64,000 bases of DNA from Proteles cristata cristata. Its lineage: Eukaryota; Chordata; Mammalia; Carnivora; Hyaenidae. Positions 32,211-44,401 of this stretch are shown piece after piece. Location of the stretch: positions 62,001-126,000 of the forward strand of contig JAESUZ010002688.1 of NCBI GenBank assembly GCA_017311185.1, written 5' to 3'. Positions within the stretch are counted from its first letter, which is position 1. Each line of letters starts with the position of its first letter. Under the pieces are notes generated by a model that saw nothing but the letters and a program-made list of their open reading frames with translations, was not told where the DNA came from and made no database searches. Made by a program: the position numbers and the translations under genes.

Positions 32211-34086
32211 TCACCATAAACTGATGAAAAGGTATGTTTTTAAATGATTAATATTTTTATGTGAATTTTACCTCAATTAGAAAGAAAACTGATGAAAAGG
32301 ACCAGGAAGATTTCTTACTTCTGTCCATGATGGAGTAACTGAACTAGACCCACATTCCCAACATAAATGACTATAAAACAAGAGTTGTATATTAAATGAA
32401 ATAAATACTTTCACAGTATTGTGATCTTTGAAAGAAGAAAAACAAATGAGGCAGGCACTATGCTGGCCCAGTTTTCACCCTTTCCAGAAAACAGCACAGA
32501 ACATGAAAACCTTGCTGAGTTACAGATAAAGAGATCAGAGTTTGAAGGGCTAGAGGAGATGGAATTTTCAGGGCAGAGTATCAAAAAGGAGGAACCAACA
32601 CAGACAAAGCTCCAGAAATCTACATAGCATCCTCTTGAGTCTTGGCTTGAAAGCTAAGCTGCCAAAGCAGAGGGCAACATTGCACAAAGCGGAAATACAT
32701 TACTGGAGAAGGAACACAGACCTGCAAGATCTGGGAAATGTTCAACTTCCAATGACCTACAGAGGAGCAGGCTTGTCCAACATCCAGGGAATCCATTAGA
32801 TAACGTTAGGAGTCATGGCTTGTCAGTAGAACTAAACTAGCCCTACAGTGAATGCTATTTTAGAGCTCCCCTAACAAAGTTTTTTAAAAGTTTTGAAAGG
32901 ATCAAGTTGATTCATAAGTGAAATACCCCCCAAAATTAAACTCAGTAATTTTTATATGAAAACAGCAAAATCCAGACACTCAGCAATGTAACATTCACAA
33001 TGTGCAGCAACCATTCAAAATTACAGAACAGGTAAAGAAGCCTAAAGGTGAGAAAAATCAGTCAACAGAAACAGACCCAAAAATGACAGACACAGAGTTG
33101 GCAGACAAAAATAAAATATCTCGTCAGATATTTTAAATACATTCATAAACTTACAACAAAACACAAACATAACCAGTAGAGAAACGAAGATGTAAAAAAG
33201 AAAGCAAACAGAACCTCAGGAACTTCGTAATATCCTATCTGAAATGAAAAAGTCACTGGATGGGTTGAACTGCTGTTTTAGAGATGGCAGAAGAAATGAT
33301 CAATGAAGTGAAATAAAGAGCAAAAGAAAATGTCAAAAACAAAAACTGAAGCACAGACAGAAGAAAATCGAATGCTAAAACAAAAACAAAACCCAGATAC
33401 TCCCTGAAACAATATCAAGCAGTTTACCTTACATAAACTGGGAACCCCAAAGTAAAGGGGGTAGGGAGGCAGAGAGCAAATATTTCAAAAAAATAATAGC
33501 TGAAGTTTTTCTAAACCTGATAAAAACTCTAAACCTAGAAGTCCAAGAGGCCCACCAAATCTCAAACAGGATAAACACAAAGAAGGCCTTATCAAGGCAA
33601 ACCATACTCAATCTCCTGAAAATTAGCAACAAAGAGAACATTCTTAAATGGTCAGAGGGAAAAAAAATACACATTACATATAGGGAGAAAAGGTAAGCAG
33701 GAAACAATGGAAAATATTTAAAGTGTGGGCAGGGCAGGTGGACAGGATTGGGAATCTAGAATTCCAGACACATCCTTCAAACTTAGCGTTGAAATAAAGG
33801 CATTTTCAGTTGAAAAAAGTTAGAGAATTTGTCAGCGGCAGGCTTGCACTCAGGGCTAGTGATATAATTTGTGAGTCCCAATGCAAACTGAAAATGTGGG
33901 GCCCCTTGTTCAAAATACAGGGAAAGTGCTTTAAAGGTAGATATAAAGCTTTTTTCCTTTCTTCTGCAGGCTTTGGATTGGTCATAGGTTCTTTATTTAC
34001 TATCCAATGTTTTAAGTAAAAAAAAAATAAAAATTTAAATTATTTGCATGAAGTTACTGTCCATCTATATGTTGTGCAATCCCTTA

Positions 34087-34233
34087 CTCATTCATTCATT
34101 CATTCATTCATTCTTAAGTAGGCTTCATGCCTAGCATGGAGCCCAACATGGGGCTTGAACTCACAACCCTGAGATCAAGTCTTGAGCTGAAACCAAGAGT
34201 CAGATGCTTCACTGACTGAGCCATCCAGGCACT
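34087..34233 (-). mobile_element. old CAN-SINE with (CATT)n
   Basis: (CATT)n replaces the poly(T); GGCTTCATGCCTAGCATGGA to GAGCCATCCAGGCAC. Flanked by GTTGTGCAAT / GCTGTGCAAT. Confidence 0.82.
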
Positions 34234-35075
34234 GCTGTGCAATGTCATTTTAACTGCAAGTATCAGATCATTTAACTTCTATGCAGAATCACTGAAAATA
34301 AACACTTCCTGTTTTGGGTTTGTCCTAAAGGGTGCCTTAAGCTGGTTGGAAGAGGCAAACACACTCAGATTCAGAAGACTTGAAAGAGAAAGAAAGGTTC
34401 CCTCAGGCACGAGCCAAGAGCGTGTTGTGAGGTCTAGGGATACTTGTGGAACTTGTGGAACAAGTGCAGATTCTCACATGAACCTGGGAGCCCCATACTG
34501 TGATGTGAGTGTGCACATGCTTGCTTGGGCCTCAGGGCTGCTAGAATCCCCCTCTTGCCAGCCACCAAAACACTATGCCACACTCTGGCTGAGGCAGGGT
34601 CTGGGGAAGTATACAGCCAGGTGTCTCCACTTCCCACAGGTCTGCCTCTCCAACTCATGACAGACACATAACCCCCAAGGATCTATAACCTGCTTCCCAG
34701 AACACACTTGAGATCTGGATCACAAGGGCAAGAGGCTTGCCTCCACAAAACCAAGGCCTCCACTTGGCTGCTCATCAGATCTACCATGGGACTGCCAGCC
34801 ATGAGCAGGTTAGCCACTGTCATGCCATGTTTCAAGACACCATGAGATATACATGCCCAGCCTCATCCCTCACACACAAGGCTTCTGCCAAGAGCAGAGA
34901 ATGACAATGGTTACAGGGTGTGTTAGGGAAGGGCCATGCAGGGCCATCTGGAGAGAGGGCAGCTGAGAACCCATCCTCAGGAAGTGGTAGGAGGCAGGAC
35001 CCTGTGTGAATTGAGGCTCCAACTCCCAGCACACTACATTGTGTAATCAGTCTTCACCAACAGAACACAAATTCG

Positions 35076-35182
35076 AGGGCGCCCGGCTGGTTCAGCTGGT
35101 AGAGCATGCAACTTTTGATCTCAAGGTTGTGAGTTTTCGAGTCCCATGTTGGGTGTAGCGATTACTTTAAAAAAAAAAAAAA
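35076..35182 (+). mobile_element. short, old CAN-SINE
   Basis: GGGCGCCCGGCTGGTTCAGC to GGGTGTAGCGATTACTTT and A-tail; flanks ACACAAATTCGAG / CCACAAATTCAAAG. Confidence 0.85.
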
Positions 35183-35259
35183 CTCCACAAATTCAAAGAT
35201 TAAGTTATCAGAATTTCAAGATGGCTACCACAGAGCCTAAAACCCCATAGGACCCTTTT

Positions 35260-35483
35260 GTTTTTGGGTTTTTTTTAATATATATATATTTTAATTTCTA
35301 GGAGAGAGAGAGACAGCGTGAGCAGGGGAGGGTCAGAGAGAGAGGGAGACACAGACTCTGAAACAGGCTCCAGGCTCTGAGCTGACAGCACAGAGCCCGA
35401 CGTGGGGCTCTAACCCATGAATTGCGAGATCATGACCTAAGCAAAAGTCGGACGCTCAACCGACTAAGCCACCCAGGTGCCCC
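35260..35483 (-). mobile_element. young-subfamily SINEC_Fc
   Basis: TTAATTTCTAGGAGAGAGAG to AAGCCACCCAGGTGCCCC. Perfect duplication CCCCATAGGACCCTTTTG on both sides. Confidence 0.95.
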
Positions 35484-36178
35484 CCATAGGACCCTTTTGA
35501 ATGCAGGACCTGGTACAGGTACATTGATTGTCTGCCTATGAGGCTGGCCCTGTTTACACTATAAGAAATGTTACAGAAGGTTATTCAAATTGAAGAAAAA
35601 TGATACCAGATGGAAATCTGTATATAAACAAAGGAACGATGAGAACCAAAAATGGTACATATGTGTAAATAAAAAGACATATTTTTCTCATCATTAATCT
35701 CTTTAAAAGATGATTGTTTAAAGTATTGTGTAATACACAATAATAATGTATAATGTATTGTGCAATTTATAATAATGTGGGAGTAAAAATTTAAAGAACA
35801 CAAAGGAGGGAAAAGAGAAATGGAAATATAGTACCATAAATTCCTATTTTATATATGAAGTAGTACACTGTTTGAAGAGGATAGATTAAAGTTGTATGTT
35901 GTGAACTTTAAAGCAATCACGAAAAGAATGGGATTCTGAAAAATACTCAGTGAAGAAAAAGGTGGGGTGGGGGGAGAGGAGGAAGAACCACCACCAAAAC
36001 AATCAAAAAACCACGTGGAACAAACAGAAAATGAAAAGAAAAATTGTACACTTAAATCTGACCATACCAATAATTATGTTAAATGTAAAAGAGATAAATT
36101 CTAAATAAAAGGCAAAGATGACCATACTTGATAAAGAAGCAAGACCTAATTCTCCACTTTTATAAAACACTGCACTTT

Positions 36179-36285
36179 GGGGGGACCTGGCTGGCTCAGT
36201 CAGTGGAGTATGTGACTCCTGATGTTGGGGTTGTAGGTTTGAGCAGGTTGTAGGTTGGCTGTAGAGATCACTTAAAAGTAAAATC
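36179..36285 (+). mobile_element. short, old CAN-SINE
   Basis: GGGGGGACCTGGCTGGCTCA to GGCTGTAGAGATCACTTAAA; perfect flanks AAAACACTGCACTTT. Confidence 0.88.
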
Positions 36286-36451
36286 TTAAAAACACTGCAC
36301 TTTGAATTTAAAGACACAGATCTGTTAAAATAGTTTCAAACACTAAAATAAATATTATCATAAGAACACTGGATTAACTGTATTAATATAAGACAAAACA
36401 GACTTCTAGGCAAGAAATATTAACAGAGACAAAGAGATAAAGACATGTCAT

Positions 36452-36667
36452 GGGGTACCAGAGTGGCTCAGTCGATTAAGCGTCTGACTCCTGGCTTTGG
36501 CTCAGGTCATGATCTCATGGTTCTGCAAGTTTGAGCCCCATGTCAAGCTCCAAGCTGACAGTGTAAAGCCTGTTTGGGATTCTCTCTCCGTCTCCCTCTC
36601 TCTGCCCCTCCCACATGCACACTCTTTCTCAAAATACACACACATATACATACATCTTTAAAAAAAG
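36452..36667 (+). mobile_element. SINEC_Fc-type SINE
   Basis: GGGGTACCAGAGTGGCTCAG head, tail with (CA)n. Confidence 0.91.
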
Positions 36668-36673
36668 AATTTA

Positions 36674-36911
36674 GGGACGCCTGGGTGGCTTAGTCGGTTA
36701 AGTGTCCGACTTTCGCTTAGGTCATGATCTCGCGGTTCGTGGGTTCGAGCCCCGCGTCGGGCTCTGTGCTGACTGCCAGCTCGGAGCCTGGAGCCTGTTT
36801 CAGAGTCTGTGACTCTCTCTTTGACCCTCCCCTGCTCACGCTCTCTCTCTCTCTCTCTCTCCTAGAAATAAATAAAACATTAAAAAAAATTAAAATAAAA
36901 TAAAAATAAAA
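36674..36911 (+). mobile_element. young-subfamily SINEC_Fc
   Basis: GGGACGCCTGGGTGGCTTAG, TTTCGCTTAGG, CCTAGAAATAAATAAAAC. Flanked by AAAAAAGAATTT. Confidence 0.95.
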
Positions 36912-36995
36912 AAAGAATTTGAAAAGATTTAAAAAGGAAATAAAGACATTTCAAACAAAAATGAAGTCAATTCATCAAGAAGACTGAACAATCCT

Positions 36996-37203
36996 GGGGC
37001 GCCTGGGTGGCTTAGTCGGTTAAGCGTCCGGCTTTCGCTTGGGTCATGATCTCGCGGTTCGTGGGTTCGAGCCCCGCGTCAGGCTCTGTGCTGATTGCCA
37101 GCTCAGAGCCTGGACCCTCCCTTGCTCGCTCGCGCTCTCTCTCTCTCTCTCTCTCTCTCCCCTAGAAATAAATAAAACATTAAAAAATTTTTTAAAAAAA
37201 AAA
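36996..37203 (+). mobile_element. young-subfamily SINEC_Fc with internal deletion
   Basis: GGGGCGCCTGGGTGGCTTAG head; part of the CT-rich region is missing before GGACCCTCCC. Perfect flanks AAGAAGACTGAACAATCCT. Confidence 0.95.
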
Positions 37204-38101
37204 GAAGACTGAACAATCCTAAATGTTCATGTACCAAATAATATAGTTTCAAAATGTAAGAAACAAAAAATGTTAGAACCAAAAAGACAAATGGGCAAAT
37301 TTGTAATTTTACTGAGGATTTCATCACTCTTCATAAGTAATTGACAGAAATATATAAAAGACTTGAATACACCATTAATCAGCTTGACCTAAGTGATATT
37401 TTACAACACTACACCTAACAACAATAGAATATATATTCAAGTACACATGGAATATTTACTAGTATGTTGGGCCAAAAAATAAAACTTAATGAATTTTAAG
37501 TGACTAAAGTCATTCTGAGAATGATTCTCTAAGTCACAGTGGAACTTAATTAGATACAAATAATCAAAAGATATCTGGAAAATGCCAAAATATTCGGAAA
37601 TAAATGCTTATATTACAAAAGAAAAGAGTTTGGAAACAATGAATAAAGATACTATATCTTGGTTGGTGTTAAAACACATTTTATCGCATTAAGTTTCAGA
37701 TATTATTTTCAATTATTCCCCAGGTTAAATGCTCTAGGTTAACATCTGTTTGAATGATCCTACTGCCAATCCTGCACAAAATGTACCATCCTTTTCAATA
37801 TTACACACTTCTAAGTCCCATAGTGAAACTTGAATGTCATTATTCCACCTAATATCTGGGAAAAACAACAACAACGATTTAAGGTTGTGCCTTAAGAAGA
37901 AAAAAAGTGAATTAAACCCAAAGCAAGTAGAAGAAAATGATAAGATGCAAATATTCATGAAATAGCAACAACTGAACAACAGAGAAATCAATGAAACAAA
38001 AAAAGTTATTTGAAAAACATCAATAAATTGATAAACATCTAGATGTACTGAGCAAATAAAAAGAGAAGAGCACAAATTGGAATTGAAAAGGGGGGAATGA
38101 T

Positions 38102-38318
38102 GGGGCGCCTGGGTGGCTTAGTCGGTTAAACATCCGACTTTCGCTTAGGTCATGATCTCACGGTTCGTGGGTTCGAGCCCCGTGTCGGGCTCTGTGCTGA
38201 CTGCCAACTCAGAGCCTGGAACCTATTTCAGAATCTGTATCTCCCTCTCTCTCTGACCCTCCCCTGCTCACACTGTCTCTCTCTCTCCTAGAAATAAATA
38301 AAAATATTTAAAGAAAAA
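38102..38318 (+). mobile_element. young-subfamily SINEC_Fc
   Basis: GGGGCGCCTGGGTGGCTTAG, TTTCGCTTAGG; perfect flanks GAAAAGGGGGGAATGA. Confidence 0.95.
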
Positions 38319-38499
38319 TGAAAAGGGGGGAATGAAAAGGGGGTCATCACTGCAGATTTTACATTAAAAGATATAAAGGATGATTATAAATAAATTTATT
38401 ATAGTAAATTTGATAAATGAAATAAATTCTTTAAAAGATACAAATTGCTAAAATAGACACAAGAAGATACAGGAATTCTGAGTATCTCTATATGTTATT

Positions 38500-38719
38500 T
38501 AATTTTTAAAATTTATTTATTTTGAGAGCAAGAAAGAGAGACAGAGACAGAGAGTGGGGGAGGGGCAGAGAGAGAAAGAGAGGGAGAGAGAACCCCAAGC
38601 AGCTCTGTGCTGTCAGCCCAGAGCCTGACATGGAGCTCGAATGCATGAACCATGAGATCATGACCTCAGCCAAAATCAAAGAGTCAGACACTTAACCAGT
38701 TGAGCAACCCAGGCACCCC
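38500..38719 (-). mobile_element. SINEC_Fc-type SINE
   Basis: TTTATTTATTTTGAGAGCAA to GAGCAACCCAGGCACCCC. Confidence 0.9.
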
Positions 38720-39095
38720 TCTACATTTATTTTTAAAATTAAATTTTTAATTAAAATCTTTTGCGTAAAAACTCCAGGTACAGAAAACTTCACTAGTGAA
38801 TTTTATTAAACATTCAAAGAAATACTAATCTTACACAAACTGCTTCAGAAAACAGAGGAAGAGGAAACATTTTCCAACTCATTTTATGAGACCAATATTA
38901 CCCAGTTAGAACCAAAGACACTATGAGAGAACAAATATATAGACTAGAACTCATGAACATAAATATGAAAGTCTTTAAAAAAATATTAGCAAATAAAATT
39001 CAAAAATAAATATAAGAGATACTAAGTCATGACTAAATGGAGCTTATAAGAGAATGCAAAGTTGAAGTTGCTTTAACATAAAAGTCATCATATTT

Positions 39096-39300
39096 GGGGC
39101 CCCTGGGTGGCTCAGTCAGTTAAGCATCCAACTTTGGCCCAGGTCATGATCTTGCCATTCATGAGTTTGAGCCCCGCATTAGGCTCTGTGCTGACAGCTC
39201 AGAGCCTGGAGTCTGCTTCAGATTCTGTGCCTCCTTCTTTCTCTGCCCCTCCCTGCTCGCACTCCAAGTCTCTCAAAATTAAGTAAAGATTAAACAAAAT
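39096..39300 (+). mobile_element. SINEC_Fc-type SINE
   Basis: GGGGCCCCTGGGTGGCTCAG head. Confidence 0.91.
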
Positions 39301-39510
39301 TGGGGGGGGGGTGCTCCTGGGTGGCTCAGTCAGCTAGGTGTCTGACTTTGGCTCAGGTCATGATCTCGCGGTCCATGGGTTCGAGCCCCGCATCGGGCTC
39401 TGTGCTGACAGCTCAGAGCCTGGAGCCTGTTTCGGATTCTGTGTCTCCCTCTCTCTATGCCCCTCACCTGCTCGTGCTCTGTTTCTCTCTGTCTGAAAAA
39501 TAAATAAACC
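39301..39510 (+). mobile_element. SINEC_Fc-type SINE in tandem with the previous
   Basis: G-run, then GTGCTCCTGGGTGGCTCAG; AAAAATAAATAAACCAAAAA tail. It abuts the A-tail of the SINE at 39096. Confidence 0.91.
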
Positions 39511-39772
39511 AAAAACATAAGCTATCGTAATCGAGACTATATGCATTAGTGAAAGCAGAGACAAACGGATCAACAGAACAGCACAGAGTGTAGAAATAGA
39601 ACCACACTTTATATAGTCATTTGATTTCCACAAAGTTGGAGAAAAGTAAACTTTCCCAAAAAAGCTGGAAAAAGAAAAAATCTTTTCAACAGATGGCTTT
39701 GGAACAAATAGATATCTATATGGAAAAAATTAACCTCTACCTTTACTCACAAATTTACAAAAATTAACTTAA

Positions 39773-39901
39773 GGGGCACGCCCACATTGGGCCCTGTGAT
39801 AACAGCATGGAGCCTGCTTTGGATTCTCTCTCTCCCTCTCTGTTTCTCCCCCACTTGTGCTCTCTCTCTCTCTCAAAATAAAAAAAACAAACAAATAAAT
39901 A
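39773..39901 (+). mobile_element. SINEC lacking its tRNA-like middle
   Basis: GGGGCACGCCCACATTGGGC joins the head directly to the 3' half; flanks AAATTAACTTA / AAATTAACTTG. Confidence 0.85.
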
Positions 39902-40512
39902 GAAATTAACTTGAAATATATCATAAACCTAAACCTAACAGCTATAACTGTAAACCTCCTAGGAAAAAATAGGGCGAAAAAATCTTTAGGGAAGGAAAAG
40001 ATTTCTTAGCTAGGACACAAAAAGCACTAATCTTGGAGGCAAGAAATTGATAAATTGAACTTCATCAGAATTAAGATCTTTTGTTCTTCTAAAGATGTTT
40101 TAAAAATGAAACAGCAAGCCACAAATGGAGGAAATATTCAAAATACGTGTATCTGACAAGCTCCTAAATCTATAACCTATAAGGAACTATTACAAATGAA
40201 TAAAAAGACAAACAAAATATGCATCAGAAAAAATATGCATCAGGTGTGAACAGATATTTTACAAAAGATTTGACGAGTAGCCAGTAAGTACAATAAAACC
40301 CCTGAAAAGATGAACACTATCACTAGTCATTAAAGACATGAAATTAAAACCTGAAATACCACTACGGACCCACTGGACCCACTAGAACGGTTAAAATGTA
40401 AAAGAATAATACTAAGTATCAGAGCACCCGGAACCCTCAAACACAGCAGGTATAATATGATACAACTACTTTGGAAAACAGTTTCGCAGTTTCTTAGAAA
40501 ATTAAACATATA

Positions 40513-40749
40513 GGGGTGCCTGGGTGGCTCAGTCAGTTAAGCTTCAGACTTCGGTTCAGGTCATGATCTTGCAGTTCATGGGTTCAAGCCCCGCGTCAGG
40601 CTCTGTACTGACAGCTAGCTCAGAGCCTGGAGCTGCTTCAGATTCTGTATCTCCCTCTCTCTCTCTGCCCCTCCTCTGCTCACACTGTCTCTCTCTCTCA
40701 GAAATAAATAAAGCATTAAGAAAAAATTTTTTTAAATATTAAAAAAAAG
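40513..40749 (+). mobile_element. SINEC_Fc-type SINE
   Basis: GGGGTGCCTGGGTGGCTCAG; flanks AAAATTAAACATAT / AAAATTAAACCTAT. Confidence 0.94.
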
Positions 40750-41247
40750 AAAATTAAACCTATGATTGCCAAATGAAGTAGCAATTTCACTCACAGATTT
40801 TTCCTATGAAAGAAAAATGTTATGTTTTCACACATGCTTCTATATGAATATATTCATAGCAGCTTTATTCAGAATAGTTCAAACTAGAAACAACCAAAGC
40901 CATCAACAAGTGAATGCATAAGCAAATTATAATGTGTTCATACACTAGGCTATTCCTCAGCAATAAAAAGGAACAGAACCAACAATATGCACAACAACGT
41001 GGACATCTCACAAAAATACGCAGAAACAAAAAGGTACATACAGTATGATGCCATTTATATAAAATTCAAGAATAGCAAATCTCTGGTTGTCTAGGGTCAA
41101 GCGAGTGAGAATTCACTACAAAAGTGTATAGGGAACTTTTTGGGAGGAGATGAAAATATTATAGATCTTGATAGGTGTATACATTTGTCAAAACTAATTG
41201 CCCATACACTTAAAATGGGTGCATTTTATAATACGAAATTATATCTT

Positions 41248-41338
41248 GGGGCACCTGGCCAGCTCAGCCGGTAGAGGATCTGACTTTAGATCTCAGGGTT
41301 GAGTTGGGCACAGAGATTACTTTGGAAAAAAAAAAAAT
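41248..41338 (+). mobile_element. short, old CAN-SINE
   Basis: GGGGCACCTGGCCAGCTCAG to GGGCACAGAGATTACTTTGG and A-tail. Confidence 0.82.
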
Positions 41339-41339
41339 C

Positions 41340-41602
41340 GGGGCGCCTGGGTGGCTCAGTTAAGCATCTGATTCTTGATTTCATCTCAGGTCATACCTAG
41401 GGTTGTGGGTTTAAGCCCTGCATTAGGCTCTTCGCTGAGCATGGAACCTGCTTAAGATTCTCTCTCTGTCTCTCTGTCTCTATCTCTCTGTCTCTCCCTC
41501 CCTCTCCCTTTCTCCCCCTTTCCTGCTGTCCCCTCCCCCACTCATGCTCTTGTTCTCTCTCTAATAAAAAAAAATAATAAATTAATTTAAAAAAGAAAAA
41601 GA
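41340..41602 (+). mobile_element. SINEC with expanded CT region
   Basis: GGGGCGCCTGGGTGGCTCAG head, extended TCTCTGTCTCTCTGTCTCTA tract, AATAATAAATTAATTT tail. Confidence 0.9.
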
Positions 41603-41728
41603 AATATCTCAATAAAGTCAAAAGTAAAGAAAATTGTAAGGTAAAAAATCTAGTAAAGTCTGAAAATTCCATGCATTTTTGCTCTTAATATAAATGAGAA
41701 AATCAACCTGATTTTCAAAAAAAGGTTT

Positions 41729-41829
41729 AGGGGTGCCTTGGTGACTCAGTCAGTTAAGCATCTAACTCTTGATTTTCACTCAGGTCATGATCTGATCATT
41801 TATGGGATTGAGCCCCATGTCAGGCTCTT
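41729..41829 (+). mobile_element. SINEC 5' half
   Basis: GGGGTGCCTTGGTGACTCAG to CCCCATGTCAGGCTCTT, then joins an opposite-strand SINE. Confidence 0.86.
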
Positions 41830-42041
41830 TAAAATTTTGTGTATGTTTGTTTATTTCTGAGAGAGAGAGAGAGAGTGTGTGTGTAAGCAGGGGAGGGGTA
41901 GAGAGAGAGGTGGAGAGAGGATACAAAGTGGGCTCTGTGTGGACAGCAGAGAGCCCAGTGTGGGGCTTGAACTGTCGAATGGTGAGGTCATGACCAGGGT
42001 GGAAGCTGGATGCTTAACCAACTGAGCCACCCAGGTGCCCT
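41830..42041 (-). mobile_element. SINEC_Fc-type SINE
   Basis: TTTGTTTATTTCTGAGAGAG with (GT)n, ending GAGCCACCCAGGTGCCC. Confidence 0.9.
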
Positions 42042-42223
42042 AGGCTATTTAACATTTTTTTATATGTTAAAACAATTTTTAAAGGTTTAAAACATGCTAT
42101 TTCTGCATTAATTTGCATATTTTTAGCTACAAAGCAATTTCAGTTAATCCACCTCTTTTTCTCTTCATAAAAACCTGGGTATGTATTTTTATGTACATAT
42201 TTTTAAATGTATCACCTTAACTA

Positions 42224-42421
42224 TTTTTTTTAAGTTTGAGAGAAACAGGGAAAGTATAAGCAAGGAAGGGGCAAAGAGAGAGGGAGAGAGAGAATCCCAA
42301 GCAGGCTCCAGGCTATCAGCACTGAGTCTGGCACTGGGATTGATCCCATGAACAGTGAGATCATGACCTGAGCCAAAATCAAGAGTCAGATGCTTAACCA
42401 ACTGAGCGAACCAGATGCCCC
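42224..42421 (-). mobile_element. SINEC_Fc-type SINE
   Basis: Poly(T), AAGTTTGAGAGAAACAGG to GAGCGAACCAGATGCCCC. Confidence 0.89.
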
Positions 42422-42549
42422 TATTGTGTACATTTTTAATACATTTTTAAAGGTGTACATTTTTAAGCTCAGAGAAGATAAAAATGAATGGCCAGGTTAC
42501 AAAGCCCAAAGTGTTCTATATCACAGCTATTATTAAAAATTTGACAGTT

Positions 42550-42725
42550 GGGACACCTGCGTGGCTCAGTCAGTTAAGCATCCCACTTTGGCTCAGGTCA
42601 TGATCTTGCAGTTTGTGAATTCGAGACCTGTGTTGGGCTCTGTGCTGACAGCTCAGCCTGTTTCAGATTCTGTGTCTCCCTCACTTATGCTCTGTCTCTC
42701 TCTCTTAAAAATAAACATTAAGAAA
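42550..42725 (+). mobile_element. SINEC, 5' member of a SINE-L1 composite
   Basis: Complete 5' end (GGGACACCTGCGTGGCTCAG) directly after AAAAATTTGACAGTT. Its A-tail runs straight into L1 ORF2, and it has no target duplication of its own. Confidence 0.9.
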
Positions 42726-43563
42726 ACATATATTGGCACAAAAACAGACATTCAGACCAATGGAACAGAATAGAGAATCAAGAAATGGACCCACAAACGT
42801 ATGACCAATCAATCTTTGACAAAGCAGGAAAGAATATTCAATGGAATAAAGACAGTCTCTTCAGCAAATGGTGCTGGGAAAGCTGGACAGCGACATGCAG
42901 AAAAATGAACCTGGACCACTGTCTTACATCATACACAAAAATAAAGTCAAAATAGATGAAAGACCTAAATGTAAGACAGGAAGCCATCAAAATCTTAGAG
43001 GAGAAAGCAGGCAAAAACCTCTTTGACTTTGGCCACAGCAACTTCTTACTCAACATGTCTCAGGAGGCAAGGGAAACAAAAGCAAAAATGAACTACTGGG
43101 ACCTCATCAGATAAAAAGCTTCTGCACAGGGAAGGAAATAATCAGCAAACTGAAAGGCAACCGATGGAATGGGAGAAGGTATTTGCAAATGGCATATCAG
43201 ATAAAGGGTTAGTATCCAAAATCTATAGAGAACTTACCAAACTCAACACCCAAAAAACAAATAATCCAACGAAAAAAAGGCATGAATAGACACTTCTCTG
43301 AAAAAGGCATCCAGATGGTCAACAGACACATGAAAAAATGCTCAGCATCACATATCATCAGGGAAATACAAATCAAAACCGCAATGAGATACCACCTCAT
43401 ACCTGTCAGAATGGCTAACATTAGCAACTCAGGCAACAACAGATGCTGGTGAGGATGCAGAGAAAGAGGACCTCTTTTGCACTGCTGGTGGGAATTCAAA
43501 CTGGTACAGCCCCTCTGGAAAACAGTTGGAGGATCCCCAAAAAATTAAAAATAGAACTACCCA

Positions 43564-43778
43564 GGGCACCTGGGTGGCTTAGTCAGTTAAGTGTCCGACT
43601 TTCGCTTAGGTCATGATCTCGCAGTTCGTGGGTTCGAGCCCCACGTCGGGCTCTGTGATGACTGCCAGCTCGGAGCCTGGAGCCTGTTTCAGTCTGTGAC
43701 TCCCTCTCACTCTGACCCTCCCCTGCTCATGCTGTCTCTCTCTCTCTCCTAGAAATAAATAAAACATTAAAAAAAAAA
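43564..43778 (+). mobile_element. young-subfamily SINEC_Fc inside the L1
   Basis: GGGCACCTGGGTGGCTTAG, TTTCGCTTAGG; duplication AAATAGAACTACCC on both sides. Confidence 0.95.
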
Positions 43779-44185
43779 TAGAACTACCCTACCACCCAGC
43801 AATTGTACTACTAGGTATTTACCCAAGGGATACAGGTGTGCTGTTTTGAAGTGGCACATGCACTCCAATGTTTATAGCAGCACTATTGACAATAGCCGAA
43901 GTATGGGAAGAGCCCAAATATCCATCAACGGATGAATGGATAAAGAAGATGTGGTCCATATATACAATGAAGTATTACTCGGCAATCAAAAATAATGAAA
44001 TCTTGCCATTTGCAACCACGTGGATGGAACTAGAGGGTATTATGCTAAGTGAAATTAGTCAGAGAAAGACAAATATCATATAACTTGACTCATATGAGGG
44101 CTTTAAGATGCAAAACAGATGAACATAAGAGAAGGGAAGCAAAAATACTATAAAAACAGGGAGGGGAACAAAACATAAGGGACTC

Positions 44186-44401
44186 TTTTTTAAATAAAAT
44201 TTTTTACGTTTTATTTATTTTTGAGAGACAGACAGAGACAGAGCAGGAGTTGGGAGGGGCAAAGAGAGAGGGCTTCTGAAGTAGGCTCCAGGCTCTGAGG
44301 TGTCAGCACAGAGCCTGGCGCGGGGCTTGAAGTTACAAACTGTGAGATAGTGACCAGAGCAGAAGTCGAACGCTTAACCGACTGAGCCACCCAGGCGCCC
44401 T
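44186..44401 (-). mobile_element. SINEC_Fc inside the L1 3' UTR
   Basis: TTTATTTATTTTTGAGAGAC to GAGCCACCCAGGCGCCC; flanks GGGACTCTT / GAGACTCTT. Confidence 0.92.

Larger units (their letters stand above)
33851..35552. mobile_element. hAT-type DNA transposon inside the L1/HAL1 array
   Basis: The left end CAGGGCTAGTGA and right end GAGGCTGGCCCTG form hAT-like terminal inverted repeats (CAGGGC.AG). The 8-bp flanks CTTGCACT (33843-33850) and TTTACACT (35553-35560) match at 6 of 8. Flanking L1/HAL1 sequence continues across it. It contains three SINEs and about 800 bp (34240-35040) that I cannot classify. No transposase ORF. Confidence 0.7.
32290..38101 (+). mobile_element. old L1/HAL1 array, interrupted
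   Basis: Ordered, decayed L1-type pieces: ORF1-like region at 32940-33845 (for example GAAACAGACCCAAAAATGAC, CAAGAGGCCCACCAAATCTC), then after the hAT insertion AATGATACCAGATGGAAATC at about 35600 and further 3' pieces to about 38100. The mix suggests HAL1 or an old L1M. 37680-37870 inside it may be a separate insertion. No intact ORF. Confidence 0.65.
38720..41247 (+). mobile_element. old L1 fragment, 3' part, split by SINEs
   Basis: Decayed L1 ORF2 3' sequence and 3' UTR: for example TTCATCAGAATTAAGATCTT at 40063, AACAACGTGGACATCTCACA near 40995, ending at about 41247. SINEs at 39096, 39301, 39773 and 40513 interrupt it. Confidence 0.72.

Noticed and set aside
43868..44083. L1 ORF2 C-terminal reading, possible active element
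   Set aside because: The L1 is 5'-truncated, broken by stops and carries two SINE insertions, so it cannot be an autonomous element.
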